NCBI GenBank assembly: GCA_040768445.1
Contig: JAXGMV010000001.1
Coordinates: forward strand, 1,364,001 to 1,428,000
Length of the DNA stretch: 64,000 nt
Direction of reading: 5' to 3'
Origin: JAXGMV01 sp040768445
GTDB lineage: Bacteria; Chloroflexota; Anaerolineae; Anaerolineales; Anaerolineaceae
Position numbers and translations under genes: made by a program. Every line of letters starts with the position of its first letter. Position 1 is the first letter of the stretch. Shown in pieces: positions 40,751 to 49,243 of this stretch. A model generated the notes under the pieces. That model searched no databases, was not told the DNA's origin, and saw only the letters and a list, made by a program, of their open reading frames with translations.

Positions 40751-42430
40751 ATGAAGAAATCTGTACAACTGTTATTTAGCCTGGTAATCGTTTTATCGAT
40801 CGTCCTGGCTGGCTGTGCACCTGCTGCACCGGAAACCCCGGCAGCCGAAGCACCCGCCGCTACTGAAGCACCTGCTGCAACCGAAGCACCCGCAGCAACT
40901 GAAGCACCTGCTGCTACCGAAGCACCCGCTGCTACTGAAGCACCTGCTGCTACTGAAGCACCCGCTGCCGGTCCTGTTCGTGGTGGAACACTCACCTGGG
41001 CACGCGCAGCCGTTCCAGAAAACCTTGACATGACCTGGTCAACTGCCAATCAGGACTGGTGGATCATGGTAAATATCATTGAGCCGCTTGTAATGCTCAA
41101 TGATGATGGCACCGAACTGGAACCCGGCCTGGCAGAATCCTGGGAATTGAGTGAAGATAACACGACCTACACCTTCAAACTGCGTGATGTCAAGTTCAAT
41201 AATGGCACTGACGTCACTGCTGAAGATGTGGTCTTCTCAATTGACCGCGCCCGCGCTGAAGGTTCCAACACCTGGCTGTTTGAAAACATTGCTTCAACCG
41301 AAGCTGTTGATCCCAAGACAGTCAAGATCACTGTTGCCGAAGCCTCCCCAGAAACCCTGCCACTGCTGTCGCTGCTGGCAGTTGGTGTGTACAACAAGGC
41401 AGAGTTTGAGAAATTGGGTGTCGATGAGTTCATGAAAGACCCCGTCACCACCGGCCCGTTCATGGTTAAGGAATGGAAAGTCGGCGAATCATTTGTCATG
41501 GAACCCAACCCCTATTACTGGAAAATGGGCGAAGACGGCCAACCGCTTCCTTATCTGGATGAGGTCGTCGTTACCCAGGTTCCTGATGACACCACCAAGG
41601 TTCTCCAGGTTCAATCTGAAACCGTAATGGGCACCGACGGCGCCCCGTTTGCCATGATTGAATCCCTGATGACCGATTCCGTTGCTACTTTGACCAAGTG
41701 GCCTGCCACCCAGAGCTACTACATCTTCATCAACCACACCAAACCTCCGTTTGATGACGTCAATATCCGTTTGGCAATGAACTATGCGGTTGATCGAGAT
41801 GCCCTGGTTCAGGTTGCCACCTCCGGTGTAGCCACCCCCGCTAAATCCTTCTTCTCACCCGGCTCAGCATGCTGGACCGGCGATTATGGTTTCGACTATG
41901 ATCCCGAGAAGGCCAAGGAATTGATTGCCCAATCCAAGTATGCTGGCGGCGAGATTCCCCCCATCCAGATCGACATCCCTGCCGGCCGTTTGATCGGTAT
42001 CGACATTGCCACGACCCTGCAGGACATGTGGTCACAGGTTGGTTTAACGGTTGTGACCCAGGAGCTGGAAGGACCACTCGTCAGTGAATCCTTCTCACAG
42101 CGCACCTTCACCGCCATCTCTGGCTACCAGTGGACTGACGACGTGCTTGATCCTGCTCAGCAGACCGCCTTCTTCATGATTGATCCTGCCCTGTACTCAG
42201 GCTGGGTGAATGAGGATGCGATTGCACTGGCTGATGCAGCTCGCAAAGAGTATGACGTTGAAAAGCGTTGTGCAATGTATGCAGAACTGCAGAAAATCTT
42301 CAACGAAGAAGCCGTTACCGTTATCCTGTTCAACAACCCGTTCAACACCTTTGTCAACAACAAAGTAAACGACTTTTACCAGATTCCCCTGGGCTGGTTG
42401 AAGTTCGGCAAAGTATGGCTGTCTGAGTAA
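40751..42430 (+). CDS. ABC importer substrate-binding lipoprotein (SBP family 5), module B
   Basis: 559 residues. The lipobox is VLAGC; the linker has seven EAPAAT-type units. The family 5 domain starts at VRGGTLTWARAAVPENLD and shows AESWELSEDNTTYTFKLRD, AEDVVFSIDRA, DPVTTGPFMVKEW and NRxxL-like MNYAVDRDALV. It differs clearly from the module A protein in the binding domain, so the two importers probably take different compounds. It is anchored on the outer face of the membrane. AGGAG lies nine bases before the ATG. First gene of module B. Confidence 0.93.
   Translation: MKKSVQLLFSLVIVLSIVLAGCAPAAPETPAAEAPAATEAPAATEAPAATEAPAATEAPAATEAPAATEAPAAGPVRGGTLTWARAAVPENLDMTWSTANQDWWIMVNIIEPLVMLNDDGTELEPGLAESWELSEDNTTYTFKLRDVKFNNGTDVTAEDVVFSIDRARAEGSNTWLFENIASTEAVDPKTVKITVAEASPETLPLLSLLAVGVYNKAEFEKLGVDEFMKDPVTTGPFMVKEWKVGESFVMEPNPYYWKMGEDGQPLPYLDEVVVTQVPDDTTKVLQVQSETVMGTDGAPFAMIESLMTDSVATLTKWPATQSYYIFINHTKPPFDDVNIRLAMNYAVDRDALVQVATSGVATPAKSFFSPGSACWTGDYGFDYDPEKAKELIAQSKYAGGEIPPIQIDIPAGRLIGIDIATTLQDMWSQVGLTVVTQELEGPLVSESFSQRTFTAISGYQWTDDVLDPAQQTAFFMIDPALYSGWVNEDAIALADAARKEYDVEKRCAMYAELQKIFNEEAVTVILFNNPFNTFVNNKVNDFYQIPLGWLKFGKVWLSE
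40847..40972 (+). repeat. Seven 18-base coding repeats in lipoprotein linker 2
   Basis: Units starting GAAGCACC repeat every 18 bases and encode EAPAAT six times plus a final EAPAAG. Alternate units use CCC or CCT for Pro, and the Ala and Thr codons vary, which keeps neighbouring units from being identical. Confidence 0.9.
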
Positions 42431-42445
42431 ATCTTAATCAGGCAA

Positions 42446-42481
42446 GGTTGTGGGCCGTCTCTTTTGAGATGGTCCACAACC
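42446..42481 (+). terminator. Intercistronic hairpin after binding protein 2
   Basis: A 16-base-pair stem (two G-T pairs) around a TTTT loop at 42462-42465, from GGTTGTGG to CCACAACC. No T run follows. It is placed exactly like the hairpin after binding protein 1 and probably raises binding-protein mRNA over that of the permease. Confidence 0.65.
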
Positions 42482-42505
42482 ACAATTGTGGAGGACACTT
42501 TTTGA

Positions 42506-43447
42506 ATGAATGATAAGTTTATTTACATAGTTAGTAGAATACTGCAGGCCATTCCGACGATCATTATCATTACGGTGCTCGTATTTTTGATGGTCAGGCT
42601 CATCCCTGGTGACCCCGCGACGGTTATGTTGGGCATGAAAGCAACACCTGAACGTGTTGAAGCCCTTACCAAGTATATGGGTCTCGATAAACCCATATAC
42701 GTTCAGTTCCTGGTTTTCTTGAAAAATATTTCACAGGGACAGCTTGGTGATTCAGTTATCTTGCGAACACCGGTGACTGAACTCATTAAAAACCGTTTAC
42801 CCATAACGCTTTTCCTGGCAATTTATGCAGTAGCTTTAGCCATCATTGCTTCCATCCCACTCTCACTGCTGACAGCTCTCAATAAAGACAGCTGGTTTGA
42901 CCAGGCAGTGCGCATGGTTCTGATGACCATGTTATCCACACCAAGTTTTTGGTTTGGTATTATCTTGTTGATTTTATTTGGCGTGAAAATTCCAATCTTC
43001 CCTGTGGGGGGTGTCAGGGAGGGTTTTACAAACCGCCTACTGGACCTGTTCCTGCCGGCTGTGACCTTGAGCCTGCACATGACGGCTGTGTTGACCCGCA
43101 ATATGCGTGACAATATCATCAGCATTCTGCAGTCTGAACATATTGTCTTTGCTCATGCCAAGGGGCTGCGTGAGCGTTTGATATTTGTCCGCCATGTCCT
43201 TCGCAATGCCGCCATCTCCGGTGCAACCATTGTCGGGCTGTACCTGAGCTGGATGGTGGGCGGTTCTGTGGTGATCGAGACAGTGTTTGCCATACCTGGC
43301 ATGGGTTACACCATGATTCAGGGTATTATGGGCCGTGATTACATCGTGGTTCAGGGTTTGACCTTAATTTTTGGCATCCTTGTTTCAATCATTTATCTGT
43401 TGAACGATATCGTTTATTCACTTCTTGATCCCCGGGTAACTTTATAA
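42506..43447 (+). CDS. ABC peptide-type permease, DppB-like, module B
   Basis: 313 residues, the same length as its module A counterpart. RILQAIPTIIIITVLVF and RLIPGDPATVML open the protein, the EAA loop is HIVFAHAKGLRERL and the end reads SLLDPRVTL. Six membrane helices are expected. It forms the channel with the DppC-like protein encoded 14 bases downstream. The ribosome site GGAGG is more distant than usual (13 bases). Confidence 0.94.
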   Translation: MNDKFIYIVSRILQAIPTIIIITVLVFLMVRLIPGDPATVMLGMKATPERVEALTKYMGLDKPIYVQFLVFLKNISQGQLGDSVILRTPVTELIKNRLPITLFLAIYAVALAIIASIPLSLLTALNKDSWFDQAVRMVLMTMLSTPSFWFGIILLILFGVKIPIFPVGGVREGFTNRLLDLFLPAVTLSLHMTAVLTRNMRDNIISILQSEHIVFAHAKGLRERLIFVRHVLRNAAISGATIVGLYLSWMVGGSVVIETVFAIPGMGYTMIQGIMGRDYIVVQGLTLIFGILVSIIYLLNDIVYSLLDPRVTL

Positions 43448-43461
43448 GGAGGCAAATATCC

Positions 43462-44334
43462 ATGGCAGTAGCAACATTAAATCAAAAAGGTACAGGAAAA
43501 AACACGTGGATGCGCCTCTGGAAAACGATAGTCCGACGCAGGACATTAATTTTGGGCGTGGTACTGATATCCTTAATAAGCCTGGTAGCAATCTTTGCTG
43601 ATTCCCTGGCACCCTATGATCCTATCAAAACAGATTACCAGGCGCTCTTAAAGCCACCTGGCACGCCGGGGCATTTTCTTGGTACCGATAAATTGGGCCG
43701 TGATATCCTATCAAGAATTATTGTGGCTTCCCGTATTGATATCTCCATTGGCATCATCTGTGTGTTGGTCCCCTTTGTTTTTGGGTGCGTCGTAGGCGCT
43801 GTTTCTGGTTATTACGGTGGCGTGGTTGATTCACTGTTGATGCGTATCGTTGATATCAGCGTAGCTTTTCCATTCTATGTGCTGGTAATTACCATCCTGG
43901 CTATATTAGGACCAGGTTTACTGAATATGTATATCGCTCTTATCCTGGTGGGCTGGATTGCTTATGCCAAGATCATTCGTGGTGAAGTGTTGGTGGCCAA
44001 AAACCAGGAGTATGTTTTAGCGGCTCGAGCGCTGGGTTACAGTAACTGGCGCATCCTCATCCAGCATTTGCTGCCCAACACAATCTCTCCAACCATTGTT
44101 TTCGCCATGTCAGATGTTGTTATGGTGATTATGGCTGGCGCTTCACTGGGTTTCCTTGGTTTGGGTGTGCAGGCGCCAAGACCTGAGTGGGGTGTGGAAA
44201 TTGCGCACGGTCGCGAGTTTATAACTATCGCACCCTGGTTGAGTATATTTCCTGGTGTTGCCCTGGCAATTGTGGGCATCGCTTTCAGCCTCCTCGGCGA
44301 TGGGCTGTCCGGCCTTCTGCGGCCAAAGGATTAG
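43462..44334 (+). CDS. ABC peptide-type permease, DppC-like, module B
   Basis: 290 residues. The N-terminal cytoplasmic segment is followed by the DppC loop HFLGTDKLGRDILSRII and the EAA loop YVLAARALGYSN. The last helix ends GIAFSLLGDGLSGLLRP. It works with the DppB-like permease. GGAGG lies seven bases before the start. Confidence 0.94.
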   Translation: MAVATLNQKGTGKNTWMRLWKTIVRRRTLILGVVLISLISLVAIFADSLAPYDPIKTDYQALLKPPGTPGHFLGTDKLGRDILSRIIVASRIDISIGIICVLVPFVFGCVVGAVSGYYGGVVDSLLMRIVDISVAFPFYVLVITILAILGPGLLNMYIALILVGWIAYAKIIRGEVLVAKNQEYVLAARALGYSNWRILIQHLLPNTISPTIVFAMSDVVMVIMAGASLGFLGLGVQAPRPEWGVEIAHGREFITIAPWLSIFPGVALAIVGIAFSLLGDGLSGLLRPKD

Positions 44335-44373
44335 TCCTGATGAAGCTAAATTTTTGGAACAGAGAGTGATGAT

Positions 44374-45348
44374 ATGGCAGAAATCTTAAGAGTAGAGAAT
44401 CTCAAAACCTATTTCAAACTGTATGAAGGTTTGGTAAAGGCAGTTGATGGTATTAGTTTTGCTGTCAATGAAGGTGAAGTGCTCGGTATCGTCGGTGAGA
44501 GCGGCAGTGGAAAAAGCATGACCTGCCGATCCATCTTACGGCTGATCCCGGAACCGGGAGAAATTGTTGAAGGCAGTATTTTTTATAAAGATCAGAACAT
44601 CATGAAATGGTCTGAGTCCCGCTTGAACGAGTATCGCGGCAAAGAAGTATCAATGATCCTGCAGGAGCCGATGACGGCTCTGAACCCCGTGTGGACGGTT
44701 GGCGACCAGATGATTGAAACCCTGATGGAACATGAGGGTCTTTCACAAGTTGAAGCAAAAAATCGCTCAATTGAATTGCTGCGTATGGTAGGTATTCCTG
44801 TGCCGGAGCGACGTATCAACGAATACCCGCACCAGTTCAGCGGCGGCATGCGCCAGAGGGCAATGATTGCCATCGCGCTCTCCTGCCGGCCAAAGGTACT
44901 GCTGGCTGATGAGCCTACCACAGCCCTGGATGTGACCATTCAGGACCAGATCATCAAACTGGTGCAGGACCTGCAAGCAGAAACTGGCACCAGCGTGGTT
45001 TGGGTAACCCACGACCTGGGTGTTGTGGCACAGATGTGTGACCGGGTGGCGGTAATGTATGCCGGCCGTATCGTAGAGATGACAGATGTGATTGAGTTGT
45101 TCGAAAACAGCCGCCATCCCTACACGCTGGGATTGTTGGAATCAATACCAACTGGCGAATTAAAAGGCAAAAAGCTGATCCCTATCCAGGGTAACCCGCC
45201 TGACCTGCTCAATCTACCACCTGGCTGCGCCTTTGCACCCCGCTGCCGTTACGCAACCGATGCCTGCAGGTCAGCTGACCCGCAGTTGAGAATGGTAAAA
45301 CCTGGCCATCACTCTGCCTGTATTAGATTTGAGGAAATATGGAGCTGA
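44374..45348 (+). CDS. ABC ATPase, DppD-like, module B
   Basis: 324 residues. Walker A GESGSGKS, signature SGGMRQR, Walker B LLADEPTTALD and switch VTHDLG are all intact. The C-terminal CAFAPRC and DACR segment is the oligopeptide-ATPase cysteine site. Its end overlaps the start of the partner ATPase by ten bases. The protein is a clear paralogue of the module A ATPase. Confidence 0.94.
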   Translation: MAEILRVENLKTYFKLYEGLVKAVDGISFAVNEGEVLGIVGESGSGKSMTCRSILRLIPEPGEIVEGSIFYKDQNIMKWSESRLNEYRGKEVSMILQEPMTALNPVWTVGDQMIETLMEHEGLSQVEAKNRSIELLRMVGIPVPERRINEYPHQFSGGMRQRAMIAIALSCRPKVLLADEPTTALDVTIQDQIIKLVQDLQAETGTSVVWVTHDLGVVAQMCDRVAVMYAGRIVEMTDVIELFENSRHPYTLGLLESIPTGELKGKKLIPIQGNPPDLLNLPPGCAFAPRCRYATDACRSADPQLRMVKPGHHSACIRFEEIWS

Positions 45349-46361
45349 CACCGGTGGAAGAGACGAAAATTATGGAAACAAACGAAAAACCATTAATTGA
45401 GGTAAAAGATTTATCGAAGACATTCGTGCTCGGAAAATCGGTTCTACGACAGGCGTTGGGAAAGAAAGCGGAACAGCTGCGTGCCGTTTATGAAGTTGAT
45501 CTGGCAATCAAGGCAGGTGAATGCCTTGGGCTGGTGGGAGAAAGCGGCTGTGGAAAAACAACGCTCGGGCGCTGTATTTTACGCCTGTACGAACCTGATA
45601 GCGGTCAGGTGCTCTATGATGGGCAGGACTTTCTGGCCATGAAAGGCCAGGATGTTGTCAAAATGCGCTCTAAGATGCAGGTGATCTTCCAGGATCCATA
45701 TTCATCTTTGAACCCGCGTCACAAAATTGGCCGCATTGTGGGCGAGCCGCTGCTGGTGCATAACATTTGCAGCCGTGCTGAAATGAAAGATCGTGTCACA
45801 AAACTCCTCAACACAGTTGGTTTGGGAGCGGATATTGCTGAACGTTTCCCACATTCACTTAGTGGTGGACAGCGTCAGCGTGTTGGATTAGCGCGTGCAC
45901 TGGCTGTGAATCCACGATTTATTGTTGCCGATGAACCAGTTTCAGCGCTGGATGTGTCCATTCAGGCACAGGTGATCAACCTGCTGATGGAACTGCGCGA
46001 GCAATACAACCTGACCATGATGTTCATCACACATGATTTGCGGCTGGTTCAACATGTTAGCGATCGCATCGCCGTGATGTACCTCGGCAGTATTGTCGAA
46101 CTCGCACCATCAAGAGAACTGTTTATTTCACCGCTGCACCCTTACTCACAGGCGCTTCTCGCTGCTGCACCAGTTGTCAACCCGCGCAAGCGCAAGAAGG
46201 CAGTTGCCATTACTGGCGAACCACCGAACCCGATTAACATTCCCCCGGGCTGCCCGTTCAGGCCACGCTGTCCGCTGGCGTTCGAACGCTGTTCGGTCGA
46301 ATTCCCAAGGCTTGAGGAAAAATCCAACGGCCACTTTGTATCGTGTTTTGCAGTCAAGTAG
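45339..46361 (+). CDS. ABC ATPase, DppF-like, module B
   Basis: 340 residues. KTFVLGKSVLRQALGKKAE is the DppF-type N-terminal insert. Walker A is GESGCGKTT, signature SGGQRQR, Walker B VADEPVSALD, switch ITHDLR, and the cysteine tail CPFRPRC. The start at 45339 has GAGG five bases upstream; ATG 45372 is also preceded by a purine-rich site and gives a more usual length. It forms the ATPase pair with the previous gene. Confidence 0.93.
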   Translation: MELTPVEETKIMETNEKPLIEVKDLSKTFVLGKSVLRQALGKKAEQLRAVYEVDLAIKAGECLGLVGESGCGKTTLGRCILRLYEPDSGQVLYDGQDFLAMKGQDVVKMRSKMQVIFQDPYSSLNPRHKIGRIVGEPLLVHNICSRAEMKDRVTKLLNTVGLGADIAERFPHSLSGGQRQRVGLARALAVNPRFIVADEPVSALDVSIQAQVINLLMELREQYNLTMMFITHDLRLVQHVSDRIAVMYLGSIVELAPSRELFISPLHPYSQALLAAAPVVNPRKRKKAVAITGEPPNPINIPPGCPFRPRCPLAFERCSVEFPRLEEKSNGHFVSCFAVK

Positions 46362-46434
46362 TTCTTCAGGCGTGAAAGAAATCTGATATCTTCACGCTGA
46401 CAAATATTAGTATCATTTGGAGGTAAATGCAGAA

Positions 46435-47283
46435 ATGACAAAAGGTTATAAGTTGGAAAAGCTTACCTGGCCGCAAGCCCAGAAAGCTTTCAAAGAAACA
46501 TCTGTTGTAATCATCCCCACTGGCTCCAATGAACAGCATGGTCCACACCTGCCAACTGGAACTGACTGGATTGTCGCAAAAGAGCTTGCGCGGCGTGTTG
46601 GCGAACGCTCAAAAGTAATTGTGACCCCCATCATGCCCTTTGGTTACGCCAAGTATCATACGGGCTTCCCTGGTACGCTATCCTTGTTGGAAGAGACCGT
46701 GCAGGCAGTTTTAATTGACCTGTGCAAGGACCTGCTGAAGTACGGCACCACGCACATCCTGTTTGTAAACGGCCATGGCGGCAACCACGGCCCATTGAAG
46801 AAAGCTGGCGAGTGGCTGCGTGAGCAGTGTGTACCGGCTGCTGTCGCTTCCTGGTGGGAGATGGCTACTATCGCCGACCCTTCATACAACATGATTGGTC
46901 ATGCAGACTATATTGAAACTGCAGCCATGCTGGCAATCAATCCAGCGCTGGTTGATTTGGCAGTTGCCAAGAACCATAAGAACCGCAGCCTGACCCCCAG
47001 CCTGCACCTGGATAACCTGGGAGTCGTCAATTTCAAAGGTCATACCCTGCAAATTAACGGCGTGATGACTGATGTGACTTACACCGGTGACATGCTGGAA
47101 ATTGGCGAATCAGATGCCGAAAATTACGACATTGAGCCGACCACTGCCAGCGCTGAAATGGGCGAGAAGATTCTCGAATCCCTGGCAGATTACCTGGCCG
47201 AATTTGTTGAAGAATTCCGCAAAGTCAAGTTCCCCCCTGTTGGTGAAGAAGGACCTGCGGCTGAATTACGCAAGAAAAAATAA
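46435..47283 (+). CDS. Creatininase-family amidohydrolase, module B copy 1
   Basis: 282 residues, about 40 longer than the module A copies. TGSNEQHGPHLPTGTD supplies the Glu-His and Asp metal ligands, closer to the family consensus than module A. VNGHGGNHGPLK gives the His, and IGHADYIETAAML the Glu-containing segment. It hydrolyses a cyclic or linear amide with bound Zn or Mn; the substrate is unknown. ATG 46435 has GGAGG 11 bases upstream. Sixth gene of module B. Confidence 0.9.
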   Translation: MTKGYKLEKLTWPQAQKAFKETSVVIIPTGSNEQHGPHLPTGTDWIVAKELARRVGERSKVIVTPIMPFGYAKYHTGFPGTLSLLEETVQAVLIDLCKDLLKYGTTHILFVNGHGGNHGPLKKAGEWLREQCVPAAVASWWEMATIADPSYNMIGHADYIETAAMLAINPALVDLAVAKNHKNRSLTPSLHLDNLGVVNFKGHTLQINGVMTDVTYTGDMLEIGESDAENYDIEPTTASAEMGEKILESLADYLAEFVEEFRKVKFPPVGEEGPAAELRKKK

Positions 47284-47313
47284 TAATACTACATAAAAGA
47301 AGAGGTAAATTAA

Positions 47314-48150
47314 ATGGATAAAGGATATTTGTTAGAGAATTTGACCTGGCCTAAGGCAAAAAAAGCATTTGAAGATACCACCTTTGTTGTTGTCCCTATT
47401 GGATCAACTGAACAGCACGGCCCGGCACTGCCCGTAGGTACTGATTTTATGATTCCACGTGAGATTGGCAATCGCCTGGTAAAGAAAGCCAAAGTTATTG
47501 TCACACCCACCATCCCGTTTGGTTACGCCAAATATCACACCACCTTCCCCGGCACGCTTTCACTGGAAGAAGATACCCTGCGCCAGGTTTTGATTGACAT
47601 CTGCGATGACCTGCTGAAATACGGTACCACCCACATTCTGTTTGTTGACGGTCACGGCGGTAACCTGACTGCTTTGCGCCAGTGCGGTATTTGGTTGCGC
47701 GAGCGCTGCATTCCATCAGCCGTTGCGGTATGGTGGCAGATTGCCCCAACCATTGACCCCAGCTGGCAGGCTATTGGTCATGCCGATTATGTCGAAGTTT
47801 CGGCTATGTTAGGTGTTGACGAGTCTCTGGTGGATATGGAAGCAGCCAAGCTGCCCAAGAATATTGACCTGACTGACAAACTCCGCACACTCGATCCCCA
47901 TTCGACTGAGTTCGAAGGCGGTGTGGTTGGCGTCAACTTGCTGACCGCTGATATCACAACAACTGGCGACCTGATGGAATTTGGCCTGACAGCTGCCAAA
48001 GATTACACCATCGAACCCTCCAGTGGTACCAAGGAAATGGGCGAGAAATTCCTTGAAGGACAGGCTGATTACCTGGCCAAGTTTATCGAAGAATTCCGCA
48101 AAGTAACCCTGCCTCCTGTGAAATCCACTGGCCCTTTAGCAAAGAAATAA
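47314..48150 (+). CDS. Creatininase-family amidohydrolase, module B copy 2
   Basis: 278 residues, a paralogue of the preceding gene. The N-terminal KGYLLENLTWPKAKKAFEDT mirrors KGYKLEKLTWPQAQKAFKET. Metal ligands lie in IGSTEQHGPALPVGTD and VDGHGGNLTAL, and the Glu segment is IGHADYVEVSAML. The two copies have diverged more than the module A pair, so this duplication is older or under different selection. GAGG lies nine bases before the ATG. Confidence 0.9.
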   Translation: MDKGYLLENLTWPKAKKAFEDTTFVVVPIGSTEQHGPALPVGTDFMIPREIGNRLVKKAKVIVTPTIPFGYAKYHTTFPGTLSLEEDTLRQVLIDICDDLLKYGTTHILFVDGHGGNLTALRQCGIWLRERCIPSAVAVWWQIAPTIDPSWQAIGHADYVEVSAMLGVDESLVDMEAAKLPKNIDLTDKLRTLDPHSTEFEGGVVGVNLLTADITTTGDLMEFGLTAAKDYTIEPSSGTKEMGEKFLEGQADYLAKFIEEFRKVTLPPVKSTGPLAKK

Positions 48151-48172
48151 TACAAGAATAAGGAAAAAAGAC

Positions 48173-49129
48173 ATGAAAAAAGAACTTGTTGTCGGCAAAT
48201 TAACTGCAAAAGCCGGAGAAAAAGTTACAGGCACCGTTGAGTTTAAAGTCAAAGGCAAACCATTTTCACTGCCCTTGTACCTGGTTAACGGCGCAAAAGA
48301 AGGCCCAACCCTGGTAGTCTTTGGCGGCATTCACGCAGCCGAATATGCCAGTGCAGCTGCAGCGCTTGAAATTGGCCAGACACTCAAAGCTGAAGAGATT
48401 AAGGGTAGTGTGATCGTTGTGCCGGTAGTAAACCAGGCTGGTTTCCCGGTCCGTTCCATCTATGTTAACCCGTTGGACGGCGTCAACTTGAACCGTGTCT
48501 TCCCCGGTAATTCAGACGGCGGCGCCTCAGAGCAGATTGCTGCCTGGCTGACTGCTAATGTGATCAAGCAGGCAGATGTCTTCATTGACCTGCACGGTGG
48601 CGACTTGATTGAAGCCCTTGTACCATTCACCATTTTCCCTGAGACAGGTAATCCAGAAGTGGATAAAGCCTCTTTGGAATTGGCTGAGGTCTTTGGTATC
48701 AAGTATTTAGTACGCAAGATCGGTACCTCCGGCTCAACCTTCTCGGCTGTCGCCGGCGGTGGCACCCCCGCTATACTGGTTGAATCCGGCGGTCAGGGCA
48801 TCTGGCCCCGCAAGGACGTAGAACTGCTGCTGCGCGGTGTTAAACGTGTGATGCGTCACTACGGCATGCTCAAGGGTGGCAAGCCCGGTAAGGTCGAGAC
48901 TGTTGCGCTGCAGGATTTCATCTGGCTGCGCAGTGAAAATGACGGCTTCTGGTATCCTGCCATTGAGGTGGGTGACGACGTCAAAAAAGACCAGGTGCTG
49001 GGCAAGATTACAGACGTGTGGGGCAATACCCTGCAGACTGTAAAAGCTACCGCAACCGGGCGTGTTTTATTCCTGGTTTCGTCTCTGGCAATCAATAATG
49101 GAGATCCGCTGCTGGCTATTGGGGCATAG
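48173..49129 (+). CDS. AstE/AspA-like deacylase, module B
   Basis: 318 residues. FGGIHAAEYAS gives the HxxE zinc pair, DLHGGD the second His and ILVESGGQG the Glu. The clamp segment is NLNRVFPG, with both Asn and Arg, so this copy is the most AspA/DoeB-like of the three. The C-terminal beta domain (VGDDVKKDQVLGKITDVWG) is present. It should deacylate N-acyl amino acids. Last gene of module B. AGGAA lies seven bases before the ATG. Confidence 0.87.
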   Translation: MKKELVVGKLTAKAGEKVTGTVEFKVKGKPFSLPLYLVNGAKEGPTLVVFGGIHAAEYASAAAALEIGQTLKAEEIKGSVIVVPVVNQAGFPVRSIYVNPLDGVNLNRVFPGNSDGGASEQIAAWLTANVIKQADVFIDLHGGDLIEALVPFTIFPETGNPEVDKASLELAEVFGIKYLVRKIGTSGSTFSAVAGGGTPAILVESGGQGIWPRKDVELLLRGVKRVMRHYGMLKGGKPGKVETVALQDFIWLRSENDGFWYPAIEVGDDVKKDQVLGKITDVWGNTLQTVKATATGRVLFLVSSLAINNGDPLLAIGA

Positions 49130-49166
49130 TTAGCATCGATTTCTTCTCTCTTCCTCCCCTTTACGT

Positions 49167-49194
49167 GAGAGACTGTTGGGAACAGCAGTCTCTC
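49167..49194 (+). terminator. Hairpin after module B
   Basis: GAGAGACTG (49167-49175) pairs with CAGTCTCTC (49186-49194) over ten bases and is followed by TTATAT. It is a weak terminator or processing site between the deacylase and the M20 gene. Confidence 0.45.
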
Positions 49195-49243
49195 TTATAT
49201 CGGGGGAGAGCGAGGACGGTGTTTATCCAAGAATGGAGAAGTG

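Noticed and set aside
40847..40972. Tandem repeats that might suggest a CRISPR array or satellite
   Set aside because: Units are 18 bases without spacers and lie in frame in the lipoprotein linker.
33270..48150. True creatinine-degrading creatininases
   Set aside because: The loop is GHGGN and not NGHYEN, and no creatinase or sarcosine oxidase gene is nearby.
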